Part shown: positions 35,001-49,200 of the stretch, piece by piece
How the letters are laid out: each line of letters starts with the position of its first letter
How positions within the stretch are numbered: position 1 is the stretch's first letter
Source: Diadophis punctatus similis
Taxonomy: Eukaryota; Chordata; Lepidosauria; Squamata; Dipsadidae
Direction: 5' to 3'
NCBI GenBank assembly: GCA_023053685.1
Contig: JALIGW010000061.1
Location: forward strand, 1,692,001-1,756,000
Length of the DNA: 64,000 bases
Program-made: the position numbers and the translations under genes
Notes under the pieces: model-generated
Seen by the model: the letters and a program-made list of their open reading frames with translations, nothing else
What the model was told of the DNA's origin: nothing
Databases searched by the model: none

Positions 35001-37599
35001 AGGAACTCCACCAACAGCTTCTGTGAATTCAAACTACAATGGAGTGAGGTTTTGTCCCCCAGATACTCACACGTCTCAGCCAGGAACTCCACCAACAGCT
35101 TCTGTGAATTCAAACTACAATGGAGTAAGGTTTCTTCCCTCAGATACTCACAGGTCTCAGCCAGGATGTCCACCCCCAGCTTCTGTGAATTCAAACTACA
35201 ATGGAGTGAGATTTCTTCCCCCAGATACTCACAGGTCTCAGCCAGGAACTCCACCCCCAGCTTCTGTGAATTCAAACTACAATGGAGTGAGGTTATTTTC
35301 CGAGATAAACACAGGTCTCAGCCAGGAACTCCACCCCCAGTTTCTGTGAATTCAAACTACAATGGAGTGAAGTTTTTTTCCCCCAGATACTCACAGGTAT
35401 CAGCCAGGAACTCCACCCCCAGCTTCTGTGAAATCAAACTACAATGGAGTGAGGTTTTTTTCCGAGATACTCACAGGTCTCAGCCAGGAACTCCACCCCC
35501 AGCTTCTGTGAATTCAAACTACAATGGAGTGAGGTTTTTTTCCGAGATACTCACAGTTCTCAGCCAGTAACTCCAACCCCAGCTTCTGTGAATTGAAAAT
35601 ACAATGCAGTGAGGTTTTTCCCCCCAGATACTCACAGGAATCAGCCAGGAACTCCACCCCCAGCTTCTCTGAATTCAAACTACAATGCAGCGGGGTTTTC
35701 CCCCCCAGATACTCACAAGTCTCAGCCAGGAACTCCACCCCCAGCTTCTGTGAATTCAAACTACAATGGAGTGAGGTTTTGTCCCCCAGATACTCACACG
35801 TCTCAGCCAGGAACTCCACCAACAGCTTCTGTGAATTCAAACTACAATTGAGTAAGGTTTCTTCCCTCAGATACTCACAGGTCTCAGCCAGGATGTCCAC
35901 CCCCAGCTTCTGTGAATTCAAACTACAATGGAGTGAGATTTCTTCCCCCAGATACTCACAGGTCTCAGCCAGGAACTCCACCCCCAGCTTCTGTGAATTC
36001 AAACTACAATGGAGTGAGGTTATTTTCCGAGATAAACACAGGTCTCAGCCAGGAACTCCACCCCCAGTTTCTGTGAATTCAAACTACAATGGAGTGAAGT
36101 TTTTTTCCCCCAGATACTCACAGGTATCAGCCAGGAACTCCACCCCCAGCTTCTGTGAAATCAAACTACAATGGAGTGAGGTTTTTTTCCGAGATACTCA
36201 CAGGTCTCAGCCAGGAACTCCACCCCCAGCTTCTGTGAATTCAAACTACAATGGAGTGAGGTTTTTTTCCGAGATACTCACAGGTCTCAGCCAGGAACTC
36301 CAACCCCAGCTTCTGTGAATTGAAAATACAATGCAGTGAGGTTTTTCCCCCCAGAAACTCACAGGAATCAGCCAGGAACTCCACCCCCAGCTTCTGTGAA
36401 TTCAAACTACAATGCAGCGGGGTTTTCCCCCCCAGATACTCACAAGTCTCAGCCAGGAACTCCACCCCCAGCTTCTGTGAATTCAAACTACAATGGAGTG
36501 AGGTTTCTTCCCCCAGATACTCACAGGTCTCAGCCAGGAACTCCATTCCAGCTTCTGTGAATTCAAACTACAATGGAGTGAGGTTTTTACCCCCAGATAC
36601 TAACAAGTCTCAGCCAGGAACTCCACTCGCAGCTTCTGTGAATTCAAACTACAATGGAGTGAGGTTTCTTCCCCCAGATACTCACAGGTCTCAGCCAGGA
36701 ACTCCACGCCCAGCTTCTGTGAATTCAAACTACAATGTAGTGAGGTTTCTTCCCCCAGATACTCACAGGTCTCAGCCAGGAACTCCACCCCCAGCTTCTG
36801 TGAATTCAAACTACAATGGAGTGAGGTTTGTTCCCCCAGATACTCACAGGTCTCAGCCAGGAACTCCACCCCCAGCTTCTGTGAATTCAAACTACAATGG
36901 AGTGAGGTTTTTTCCCCAGATACAAACCTGTCTCAGCCAGGAACTCCACCCCCAGCTTCTGTGAATTGAAACTACAATGCAGTGAGGTTTTTTTCCCAGA
37001 TACTCACAGGTCTCAGCCAGGAACTCCACCCCCAGCTTCTGTGAATTGAAAATACAATGCAGTGAGGTTTTTTCCCCCAGATACTCACAGGTCTCAGCCA
37101 GGAACTCCACCTCCAGCTTCTGTGAATTGAAACTACAATGCAGCGAGGTTTTTCCCCCCAGATACTCACAAGTCACATCCAGGAACTCCACCCCCAGCTT
37201 CTTTGAATTCAAACTACAATGGAGTGAGTTTTTTTCCCCCAGATACTCACAAGTCTCACCCAGGAACTCCACCAACAGCTTCTGTGAATTCAAACTACAA
37301 TGGAGTGAGGTTTTGTCCCCCAGATACTCACACGTCTCAGCCAGGAACTCCACCAACAGCTTCTGTGAATTCAAACTACAATGGAGTAAGGTTTCTTCCC
37401 TCAGATACTCACAGGTCTCAGCCAGGATGTCCACCCCCAGCTTCTGTGAATTCAAACTACAATGGAGTGAGATTTCTTCCCCCAGATACTCACAGGTCTC
37501 AGCCAGGAACTCCACCCCCAGCTTCTGTGAATTCAAACTACAATGGAGTGAGGTTTTTTTCCCCAGATACTCACAGGTCTCAGCCAGGAACTCCACCCC

Positions 37600-39870
37600 C
37601 AGCTTCTGTGAATTCAAACTACAATGAAGTGAGGTTTTTTCCCCAGATACTCACAGGTCTCAGCCAGGAACTCCACGCCAAGCTTCTGTGAATTCATACT
37701 GCAATGGAGTGTGGTTTTTTAACCCAGAAACTCACAGGTCTCAGCCAGGAACTCCACCCCCAGCTTCTGTGAATTCAAACTACAATGAAGTGAGGTTTTG
37801 TTCCCCCAGATACTCACAAGTCTCAGCCAGGAACTCCACCCCCAGCTTCTGTGAATTCAAACTACAATGGAGTGAGGTTTCTTCACCCAGATACTCACAG
37901 GTCTCAGCCAGGAACTCCACTCCAGCTTCTGTGAATTCAAACTACAATGGAGTGAGGTTTTTTCCCCCAGATACTAACAAGTCTCAGCCAGGAACTCCAC
38001 CCGCAGCTTCTGTGAATTCAAACTACGATGGAGTGAGGTTTCTTCCCCGAGATACTCACAGGTCTCAGCCAGGAACTCCACGCCCACCTTCTGTGAAATC
38101 AAACTACAATGTAGTGAGGTTTCTTCCCCCAGAAACTCACAGGTCTCAGCCAGGAACTCCACCCCCAGCTTCTGTGAATATAAACTACAATGGAGTGAGG
38201 TTTTTTTCCCCAGATACACACCTGTCTCAGCCAGGAACTCCACCCCCAGCTTCTGTGAATTGAAACTACAATGCAGTGAGGTTTTTTTCCCAGATACTCA
38301 CAGGTCTCAGCCAGGAACTCCACCCCCAGCTTCTGTGAATTGAAAATACAATGCAATGAGGTTTTTCCCCCAGATACTCACAGGTCTCAGCCAGGAACTC
38401 CACTCGCAGCTACTGTGAATTCAAACTACAATGGAGTGAGGTTTCTTCCCCCAGATACTCACAGGTCTCAGCCAGGAACTCCACGCCCAGCTTCTGTGAA
38501 TTCAAACTACAATGTAGTGAGGTTTCTTCCCCCAGATACTCACAGGTCTCAGCCAGGAACTCCACCCCCAGCTTCTGTGAATTGAAAATACAATGCAGTG
38601 AGGTTTTTTCCCCCAGATACTCACAGGTCTCAGCCAGGAACTCCACCTCCAGCTTCTGTGAATTGAAACTACAATGCAGCGAGGTTTTTCCCGCCAGATA
38701 CTCACAAGTCACATCCAGGAACTCCACCCCCAGCTTCTTTGAATTCAAACTACAATGGAGTGAGTTTTTTTCCCCCAGATACTCACAAGTCTCACCCAGG
38801 AACTCCACCAACAGTTTCTGTGAATTCAAACTACAATGGAGTGAGGTTTTGTCCCCCAGATACTCACACGTTTCAGCCAGGAACTCCACCAACAGCTTCT
38901 GTGAATTCAAACTACAATGGAGTAAGGTTTCTTCCCCCAGATACTCACAGGTCTCAGCCAGGAACTCCACCCCCAGCTTCTGTGAATTCAAACTACAATG
39001 GAGTGAGGTTTTTTTCCCCAGATACTCACAGGTCTCAGCCAGGAACTCCACCCCCAGCTTCTGTGAATTCAAACTACAATGAAGTGAGGTTTTTTCCCCA
39101 GATACTCACAGGTCTCAGCCAGGAACTCCACGCCAAGCTTCTGTGAATTCATACTGCAATGGAGTGAGGTTTTTTAACCCAGAAACTCACAGGTCTCAGC
39201 CAGGAACTCCACCCCCAGCTTCTGTGAATTCAAACTACAATGGAGTGAGGTTTCTTCCCCCAGATACTCACAGGTCTCAGCCAGGAACTGCACTCCAGCT
39301 TCTGTGAATTCAAACTACAATGGAGTGAGGTTTCTTCCCCCAGATACTCACAGGTCTCAGCCAGGAACTCCACGCCCAGCTTCTGTGAAATCAAACTACA
39401 ATGTAGTGAGGTTTCTTCCCCCAGATACTCACAGGTCTCAGCCAGGAACTCCACCCCCAGCTTCTGTGAATTCAAACTACAATGGAGTGAGGTTTTTTTC
39501 CCCAGATACACACCTGTCTCAACCAGGAACTCCACCCCCAGCTTCTGTGAATTGAAACTACAATGCAGTGAGGTTTTTTTCCCAGATACTCACAGGTCTC
39601 AGCCAGGAACTCCACCTCCAGCTTCTGTGAATTCAAACTACAATGCAGCGAGGTTTTTCCCCCCAGATACTCACAAGTCTCACCCAGTAACTACACCAAC
39701 AGCTTCTGTGAATTCAAACTACAATGGAGTGAGGTTTTGTCCCCCAGATACTCACACGTCTCAGCCAGGAACTCCACCAACAGCTTCTGTGAATTCAAAC
39801 TACAATGGAGTGAGGTTTTGTCCCCCAGATACTAACAAGTCTCAGCCAGGAACTCCACCCCAGCTTCTGT
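37600..39870 (+). repeat. Mosaic between the duplication and the 3.2-kb HORs
   Basis: Starts with GAAGTG and a HindIII-type junction, then TTTTTTAACCCAG, TTTTGTTCCCCC, a CTAACAAG unit and a CTACGATGG unit. These are followed by CCACCTTCTGTGAAATC, GAATATAAAC with AGATACACACCTG, and a GAATTGAAAATAC/CAATGAGG unit. A right-type head module follows at 38,579, and then the long-HOR tail (39,125-39,870) leading to a HOR start. Private changes include GTGTGGTTT near 37,710, TTCACCCAG near 37,882 and CCCCGAGATAC near 38,047. Confidence 0.78.
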
Positions 39871-42800
39871 GAATTGAAACTACAATGCAGTGAGGTTTTT
39901 CTCCCAGATACTCACAGGTCTCAACCAAGAACTCCACCCCCAGCTTCTGTGAATTCAAACTACAATGGAGTGAGGTTTTGTTCCCCCAGATACTCACAGG
40001 TCTCAGCCAAGAACTCCACCCCCAGCTTCTGTGAATTCAAACTACAATGGAGTGAGGTTTCCCCCCCAGATACTCACAGGTCTCAGCAAGGACCTCCACC
40101 CCCAGCTTTTGTGAATTCAAACTACAATGGAGTGAGGTTTTCCCCCGATACTCACAGGTCTCAGCCAGGAACTCCACCCCCAGCTTTTGTAAATTCAAAC
40201 TACAATGGAGTGAGGTTCCCCCCCCCGATACTCACAGGTCTCAGCCAGGAACTCCACCCCCAGCTTCTGTGAAATCAAACTACAATGGAGTGAGGTTTTT
40301 TCCCAGATACTCACAGGTCTCAGCCAGGAACTCCACCCCCAGCTTCTGTGAAATCAAAGTACAATGGAGTGAGGTTTTTTTCCCAGATACTCACAGGTCT
40401 CAACCAGGAACTCCACCCCCAGCTTCTGTGAATTGAAACTACAATGCAGTGAGGTTTTTTTCCCCAGATACTCACAGGTCTCAGCCAGGAACTCCACCTC
40501 CAGCTTCTGTGAATTGAAACTACAATGCAGCGAGGTTTTTCCCCCCAGATACTCACAAGTGTCATCCAGGAACTCCACCCCCAGCTTCTTTGAATTCAAA
40601 CTACAATGGAGTGAGGTTTTTTCCCCCAGATACTCACAAGTCTCACCCAGTAACTACACCAACAGCTTCTGTGAATTCAAACTACAATGGAGTGAGGTTT
40701 TGTCCCCCAGATACTCACACGTCTCAGCCAGGAACTCCACCAACAGCTTCTGTGAATTCAAACTACAATGGAGTGAGGTTTTGTCCCCCAGATACTAACA
40801 AGTCTTAGCCAGGAACTCCACCCCAGCTTCTGTGAATTGAAACTACAATGCAGTGAGGTTTTTCTCCCAGATACTCACAGGTCTCAATCAAGAACTCCAC
40901 CCCCAGCTTCTGTGAATTCAAACTACAATGGAGTGAGGTTTTGTTCCCCCAGATACTCACAGGTCTCAGCCAAGAAATCCACCCCCAGCTTCTGTGAATT
41001 CAAACTACAATGGAGTGAGGTTTCCCCCCCAGATACTCACAGGTCTCAGCAAGGACCTCCACCCCCAGCTTTTGTGAATTCAAACTACAATGGAGTGAGG
41101 TTTTCCCCCGATACTCACAGTTCTCAGCCAGGAACTCCACCCCCAGCTTTTGTGAATTCAAACTACAATGGAGTGAGGTTCCCCCCCCCGATACTCACAG
41201 GTCTCAGCCAGGAACTCCACCCCCAGCTTCTGTGAAATCAAACTACAATGGAGTGAGGTTTTTTTCCCAGATACTCACAGGTCTCAGCCAGGAACTCCAC
41301 CCCCAGCTTCTGTGAATTGAAACTACAATGCAGTGAGGTTTTGTTCCCCCAGATACTCACGGGTCTCAGCCAAGAACTCCATGGCCAGCTTCTGTGAATT
41401 CAAACTACAATGGAGTGAGGTTTGTTCCCCCAGATACTCACAGGTATCAGCCAGGTACTCCACCCCAGGTTCTGTGAATTGAAACTACAATGCAGTGAGG
41501 TTTCTTCCCCCAGATACTCACAGGTCTCAGCCAGGAACTCCACGCCCAGCTTCTGTGAATTCAAACTACAATGTAGTGAGGTTTGTTCCCCCAGATACTC
41601 ACAGGTCTCAGCCAGGAACTCCACCCCCAGCTTCTGTGAATTCAAACTACAATGGAGTGAGGTTTTTTTCCCCAGATACAAACCTGTCTCAGCCAGGAAC
41701 TCCACCCCCAGCTTCTTTGAATTGAAACGACAATGCAGTGAGGTTTCCCCCCCCCAGATACTCACAGATCTCAGCAAGGACCTCCACCCCCAGCTTTTGT
41801 GAATTTAAACTACAATGGAGTGAGGTTCCCCCCCATACTCACAGGTCTCAGCCAGGAACTCCACCCCCAGCTTCTTTGAAATCAAACTACAATGGAGTGA
41901 GGTTTTTTTCCCAGATACTCACAGGTCTCAGCCAGGAACTCCACCCCCAGCTTCTGTGAATTCAAACTACAATGGAGTGAGGTTATTTTCCGAGATAAAC
42001 ACAGGTCTCAGCCAGGAACTCCACCCCCAGTTTCTGTGAATTCAAACTACAATGGAGTGAAGTTTTTTCCCCCAGATACTCACAGGTATCAGCCAGGAAC
42101 TCCACCCCCAGCTTCTGTGAAATCAAACTACAATGGAGTGAGGTTTTTTTCCGAGATACTCACAGGTCTCAGCCAGGAACTCCACCCCCAGCTTCTGTGA
42201 ATTCAAACTACAATGGAGTGAGGTTTTTTTCCGAGATACTCACAGGTCTCAGCCAGGAACTCCACCCCCAGCTTCTGTGAATTCAAACTACAATGCAGCG
42301 GGGTTTTCCCCCCCAGATACTCACAAGTCTCAGCCAGGAACTCCACCCCAAGCTTCTGTGAATTCAAACTACAATGGAGTGAGGTTTCTTCCCCCAGATA
42401 CTCACAGGTCTCAGCCAGGAACTCCATTCCAGCTTCTGTGAATTCAAACTACAATGGAGTGAGGTTTTTACCCCCAGATACTAACAAGTCTCAGCCAGGA
42501 ACTCCACTCGCAGCTTCTGTGAATTCAAACTACAATGGAGTGAGGTTTCTTCCCCCAGATACTCACAGGTCTCAGCCAGGAACTCCACGCCCAGCTTCTG
42601 TGAATTCAAACTACAATGTAGTGAGGTTTCTTCCCCCAAATACTCACAGGTCTCAGCCAGGAACTCCACCCCCAGCTTCTGTGAATTCAAACTACAATGG
42701 AGTGAGGTTTGTTCCCCCAGATACTCACAGGTCTCAGCCAGGAACTCCACCCCCAGCTTCTGTGAATTGAAAATACAATGCAGTGAGGTTTTTTCCCCCA

Positions 42801-43086
42801 GATACTCACAGGTCTCAGCCAGGAACTCCACCTCCAGCTTCTGTGAATTGAAACTACAATGCAGCGAGGTTTTTCCCCCCAGATACTCACAAGTCACATC
42901 CAGGAACTCCACCCCCAGCTTCTTTGAATTCAAACTACAATGGAGTGAGTTTTTTTCCCCCAGATACTCACAAGTCTCACCCAGGAACTCCACCAACAGC
43001 TTCTGTGAATTCAAACTACAATGGAGTGAGGTTTTGTCCCCCAGATACTAACAAGTCTCAGCCAGGAACTCCACCCCAGCTTCTGT
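39871..43086 (+). repeat. 3.2-kb HOR, copy 1 (3,216 bp)
   Basis: Contains a 963-bp 12-mer with CTCAACCAAGAAC, the second-subtype start at 40,834 (CTCAATCAAGAAC), the C-rich NcoI series (41,379) and GAGATAAACAC. It then has GTGAAGTTTTTT, TTCCGAG units, CAGCGGGG, TTTTTACCCCC, GTAGTG with CCCAAATAC, and a right-type head module at 42,764 ending in TTTTGTCCCCC/CTAACAAG. Diagnostic variants shared only with the next two copies include GAAATCAAAGTAC and CCCAGGTTCTGTG, although the latter also appears once near 53.62 kb. Confidence 0.88.
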
Positions 43087-46000
43087 GAATTGAAACTACA
43101 ATGCAGTGAGGTTTTTCTCCCAGATACTCACAGGTCTCAACCAAGAACTCCACCCCCAGCTTCTGTGAATTCAAACTACAATGGAGTGAGGTTTTGTTCC
43201 CCCAGATACTCACAGGTCTCAGCCAAGAACTCCACCCCCAGCTTCTGTGAATTCAAACTACAATGGAGTGAGGTTTCCCCCCCAGATACTCACAGGTCTC
43301 AGCAAGGACCTCCACCCCCAGCTTTTGTGAATTCAAACTACAATGGAGTGAGGTTTTCCCCCGATACTCACAGGTCTCAGCCAGGAACTCCACCCCCAGC
43401 TTTTGTAAATTCAAACTACAATGGAGTGAGGTTCCCCCCCCCCGATACTCACAGGTCTCAGCCAGGAACTCCACCCCCAGCTTCTGTGAAATCAAACTAC
43501 AATGGAGTGAGGTTTTTTCCCAGATACTCACAGGTCTCAGCCAGGAACTCCACCCCCAGCTTCTGTGAAATCAAAGTACAATGGAGTGAGGTTTTTTTCC
43601 CAGATACTCACAGGTCTCAACCAGGAACTCCACCCCCAGCTTCTGTGAATTGAAACTACAATGCAGTGAGGTTTTTTTCCCCAGATACTCACAGGTCTCA
43701 GCCAGGAACTCCACCTCCAGCTTCTGTGAATTCAAACTACAATGCAGCGAGGTTTTTCCCCCCAGATACTCACAAGTGTCATCCAGGAACTCCACCCCCA
43801 GCTTCTTTGAATTCAAACTACAATGGAGTGAGGTTTTTTCCCCCAGATACTCACAAGTCTCACCCAGTAACTACACCAACAGCTTCTGTGAATTCAAACT
43901 ACAATGGAGTGAGGTTTTGTCCCCCAGATACTCACACGTCTCAGCCAGGAACTCCACCAACAGCTTCTGTGAATTCAAACTACAATGGAGTGAGGTTTTG
44001 TCCCCCAGATACTAACAAGTCTTAGCCAGGAACTCCACCCCAGCTTCTGTGAATTGAAACTACAATGCAGTGAGGTTTTTCTCCCAGATACTCACAGGTC
44101 TCAATCAAGAACTCCACCCCCAGCTTCTGTGAATTCAAACTACAATGGAGTGAGGTTTTGTTCCCCCAGATACTCACAGGTCTCAGCCAAGAAATCCACC
44201 CCCAGCTTCTGTGAATTCAAACTACAATGGAGTGAGGTTTCCCCCCCAGATACTCACAGGTCTCAGCAAGGACCTCCACCCCCAGCTTTTGTGAATTCAA
44301 ACTACAATGGAGTGAGGTTTTCCCCCGATACTCACAGTTCTCAGCCAGGAACTCCACCCCCAGCTTTTGTGAATTCAAACTACAATGGAGTGAGGTTCCC
44401 CCCCCCCGATACTCACAGGTCTCAGCCAGGAACTCCACCCCCAGCTTCTGTGAAATCAAACTACAATGGAGTGAGGTTTTTTTCCCAGATACTCACAGGT
44501 CTCAGCCAGGAACTCCACCCCCAGCTTCTGTGAATTGAAACTACAATGCAGTGAGGTTTTGTTCCCCCAGATACTCACGGGTCTCAGCCAAGAACTCCAT
44601 GGCCAGCTTCTGTGAATTCAAACTACAATGGAGTGAGGTTTGTTCCCCCAGATACTCACAGGTATCAGCCAGGTACTCCACCCCAGGTTCTGTGAATTGA
44701 AACTACAATGCAGTGAGGTTTCTTCCCCCAGATACTCACAGGTCTCAGCCAGGAACTCCACGCCCAGCTTCTGTGAATTCAAACTACAATGTAGTGAGGT
44801 TTGTTCCCCCAGATACTCACAGGTCTCAGCCAGGAACTCCACCCCCAGCTTCTGTGAATTCAAACTACAATGGAGTGAGGTTTTTTTCCCCAGATACAAA
44901 CCTGTCTCAGCCAGGAACTCCACCCCCAGCTTCTTTGAATTGAAACGACAATGCAGTGAGGTTTCCCCCCCCCAGATACTCACAGATCTCAGCAAGGACC
45001 TCCACCCCCAGCTTTTGTGAATTTAAACTACAATGGAGTGAGGTTCCCCCCCATACTCACAGGTCTCAGCCAGGAACTCCACCCCCAGCTTCTGTGAAAT
45101 CAAACTACAATGGAGTGAGGTTTTTTTCCCAGATACTCACAGGTCTCAGCCAAGAACTCCACCCCCAGCTTCTGTGAATTCAAACTACAATGGAGTGAGG
45201 TTATTTTCCGAGATAAACACAGGTCTCAGCCAGGAACTCCACCCCCAGTTTCTGTGAATTCAAACTACAATGGAGTGAAGTTTTTTCCCCCAGATACTCA
45301 CAGGTATCAGCCAGGAACTCCACCCCCAGCTTCTGTGAAATCAAACTACAATGGAGTGAGGTTTTTTTCCGAGATACTCACAGGTCTCAGCCAGGAACTC
45401 CACCCCCAGCTTCTGTGAATTCAAACTACAATGGAGTGAGGTTTTTTTCCGAGATACTCACAGGTCTCAGCCAGGAACTCCACCCCCAGCTTCTGTGAAT
45501 TCAAACTACAATGCAGCGGGGTTTTCCCCCCCAGATACTCACAAGTCTCAGCCAGGAACTCCACCCCAAGCTTCTGTGAATTCAAACTACAATGGAGTGA
45601 GGTTTCTTCCCCCAGATACTCACAGGTCTCAGCCAGGAACTCCATTCCAGCTTCTGTGAATTCAAACTACAATGGAGTGAGGTTTTTACCCCCAGATACT
45701 AACAAGGCTCAGCCAGGAACTCCACTCGCAGCTTCTGTGAATTCAAACTACAATGGAGTGAGGTTTCTTCCCCCAGATACTCACAGGTCTCAGCCAGGAA
45801 CTCCACCCCCAGCTTCTGTGAATTCAAACTACAATGGAGTGAGGTTTGTTCCCCCAGATACTCACAGGTCTCAGCCAGGAACTCCACCCCCAGCTTCTGT
45901 GAATTGAAAATACAATGCAGTGAGGTTTTTTCCCCCAGATACTCACAGGTCTCAGCCAGGAACTCCACCTCCAGCTTCTGTGAATTGAAACTACAATGCA

Positions 46001-46223
46001 GCGAGGTTTTTCCCCCCAGATACTCACAAGTCACATCCAGGAACTCCACCCCCAGCTTCTTTGAATTCAAACTACAATGGAGTGAGTTTTTTTCCCCCAG
46101 ATACTCACAAGTCTCACCCAGGAACTCCACCAACAGCTTCTGTGAATTCAAACTACAATGGAGTGAGGTTTTGTCCCCCAGATACTAACAAGTCTCAGCC
46201 AGGAACTCCACCCCAGCTTCTGT
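43087..46223 (+). repeat. 3.2-kb HOR, copy 2 (3,137 bp)
   Basis: Same order as copy 1 but 79 bp shorter overall. The GTAGTG/CCCAAATAC monomer present in copies 1 and 3 is missing near 45.8 kb, an 81-bp difference; the remaining two bases come from tract-length changes. A private AACAAGGCTC is seen near 45,703. It contains an NcoI site at 44,597. Confidence 0.88.
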
Positions 46224-49200
46224 GAATTGAAACTACAATGCAGTGAGGTTTTTCTCCCAGATACTCACAGGTCTCAACCAAGAACTCCACCCCCAGCTTC
46301 TGTGAATTCAAACTACAATGGAGTGAGGTTTTGTTCCCCCAGATACTCACAGGTCTCAGCCAAGAACTCCACCCCCAGCTTCTGTGAATTCAAACTACAA
46401 TGGAGTGAGATTTCCCCCCCAGATACTCACAGGTCTCAGCAAGGACCTCCACCCCCAGCTTTTGTGAATTCAAACTACAATGGAGTGAGGTTTTCCCCCG
46501 ATACTCACAGGTCTCAGCCAGGAACTCCACCCCCAGCTTTTGTAAATTCAAACTACAATGGAGTGAGGTTCCCCCCCCCCGATACTCACAGGTCTCAGCC
46601 AGGAACTCCACCCCCAGCTTCTGTGAAATCAAACTACAATGGAGTGAGGTTTTTTCCCAGATACTCACAGGTCTCAGCCAGGAACTCCACCCCCAGCTTC
46701 TGTGAAATCAAAGTACAATGGAGTGAGGTTTTTTTCCCAGATACTCACAGGTCTCAACCAGGAACTCCACCCCCAGCTTCTGTGAATTGAAACTACAATG
46801 CAGTGAGGTTTTTTTCCCCAGATACTCACAGGTCTCAGCCAGGAACTCCACCTCCAGCTTCTGTGAATTCAAACTACAATGCAGCGAGGTTTTTCCCCCC
46901 AGATACTCACAAGTGTCATCCAGGAACTCCACCCCCAGCTTCTTTGAATTCAAACTACAATGGAGTGAGGTTTTTTCCCCCAGATACTCACAAGTCTCAC
47001 CCAGTAACTACACCAACAGCTTCTGTGAATTCAAACTACAATGGAGTGAGGTTTTGTCCCCCAGATACTCACACGTCTCAGCCAGGAACTCCACCAACAG
47101 CTTCTGTGAATTCAAACTACAATGGAGTGAGGTTTTGTCCCCCAGATACTAACAAGTCTTAGCCAGGAACTCCACCCCAGCTTCTGTGAATTGAAACTAC
47201 AATGCAGTGAGGTTTTTCTCCCAGATACTCACAGGTCTCAATCAAGAACTCCACCCCCAGCTTCTGTGAATTCAAACTACAATGGAGTGAGGTTTTGTTC
47301 CCCCAGATACTCACAGGTCTCAGCCAAGAAATCCACCCCCAGCTTCTGTGAATTCAAACTACAATGGAGTGAGGTTTCCCCCCCAGATACTCACAGGTCT
47401 CAGCAAGGACCTCCACCCCCAGCTTTTGTGAATTCAAACTACAATGGAGTGAGGTTTTCCCCCGATACTCACAGTTCTCAGCCAGGAACTCCACCCCCAG
47501 CTTTTGTGAATTCAAACTACAATGGAGTGAGGTTCCCCCCCCCGATACTCACAGGTCTCAGCCAGGAACTCCACCCCCAGCTTCTGTGAAATCAAACTAC
47601 AATGGAGTGAGGTTTTTTTCCCAGATACTCACAGGTCTCAGCCAGGAACTCCACCCCCAGCTTCTGTGAATTGAAACTACAATGCAGTGAGGTTTTGTTC
47701 CCCCAGATACTCACGGGTCTCAGCCAAGAACTCCATGGCCAGCTTCTGTGAATTCAAACTACAATGGAGTGAGGTTTGTTCCCCCAGATACTCACAGGTA
47801 TCAGCCAGGTACTCCACCCCAGGTTCTGTGAATTGAAACTACAATGCAGTGAGGTTTCTTCCCCCAGATACTCACAGGTCTCAGCCAGGAACTCCACGCC
47901 CAGCTTCTGTGAATTCAAACTACAATGTAGTGAGGTTTGTTCCCCCAGATACTCACAGGTCTCAGCCAGGAACTCCACCCCCAGCTTCTGTGAATTCAAA
48001 CTACAATGGAGTGAGGTTTTTTTCCCCAGATACAAACCTGTCTCAGCCAGGAACTCCACCCCCAGCTTCTTTGAATTGAAACGACAATGCAGTGAGGTTT
48101 CCCCCCCCCCAGATACTCACAGATCTCAGCAAGGACCTCCACCCCCAGCTTTTGTGAATTTAAACTACAATGGAGTGAGGTTCCCCCCCATACTCACAGG
48201 TCTCAGCCAGGAACTCCACCCCCAGCTTCTGTGAAATCAAACTACAATGGAGTGAGGTTTTTTTCCCAGATACTCACAGGTCTCAGCCAGGAACTCCACC
48301 CCCAGCTTCTGTGAATTCAAACTACAATGGAGTGAGGTTATTTTCCGAGATAAACACAGGTCTCAGCCAGGAACTCCACCCCCAGTTTCTGTGAATTCAA
48401 ACTACAATGGAGTGAAGTTTTTTCCCCCAGATACTCACAGGTATCAGCCAGGAACTCCACCCCCAGCTTCTGTGAAATCAAACTACAATGGAGTGAGGTT
48501 TTTTTCCGAGATACTCACAGGTCTCAGCCAGGAACTCCACCCCCAGCTTCTGTGAATTCAAACTACAATGGAGTGAGGTTTTTTTCCGAGATACTCACAG
48601 GTCTCAGCCAGGAACTCCACCCCCAGCTTCTGTGAATTCAAACTACAATGCAGCGGGGTTTCCCCCCCCAGATACTCACAAGTCTCAGCCAGGAACTCCA
48701 CCCCAAGCTTCTGTGAATTCAAACTACAATGGAGTGAGGTTTCTTCCCCCAGATACTCACAGGTCTCAGCCAGGAACTCCATTCCAGCTTCTGTGAATTC
48801 AAACTACAATGGAGTGAGGTTTTTACCCCCAGATACTAACAAGTCTCAGCCAGGAACTCCACTCGCAGCTTCTGTGAATTCAAACTACAATGGAGTGAGG
48901 TTTCTTCCCCCAGATACTCACAGGTCTCAGCCAGGAACTCCACGCCCAGCTTCTGTGAATTCAAACTACAATGTAGTGAGGTTTCTTCCCCCAAATACTC
49001 ACAGGTCTCAGCCAGGAACTCCACCCCCAGCTTCTGTGAATTCAAACTACAATGGAGTGAGGTTTGTTCCCCCAGATACTCACAGGTCTCAGCCAGGAAC
49101 TCCACCCCCAGCTTCTGTGAATTGAAAATACAATGCAGTGAGGTTTTTTCCCCCAGATACTCACAGGTCTCAGCCAGGAACTCCACCTCCAGCTTCTGTG

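Larger units (their letters stand above)
28082..37599 (+). repeat. 9,518-bp tandem duplication, copy B
   Basis: Second copy, directly joined to the first. It starts part-way through a 15-mer series, with only monomers from the CCATTCCAG unit onward, and then repeats the long HOR, the 12-mer, the C-rich series and the right-domain series. Homology to copy A runs 27 bp past the unit end, to 37,626. Beyond that, copy A's continuation is copy B itself, while copy B continues with a GAAGTG unit. Confidence 0.93.
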
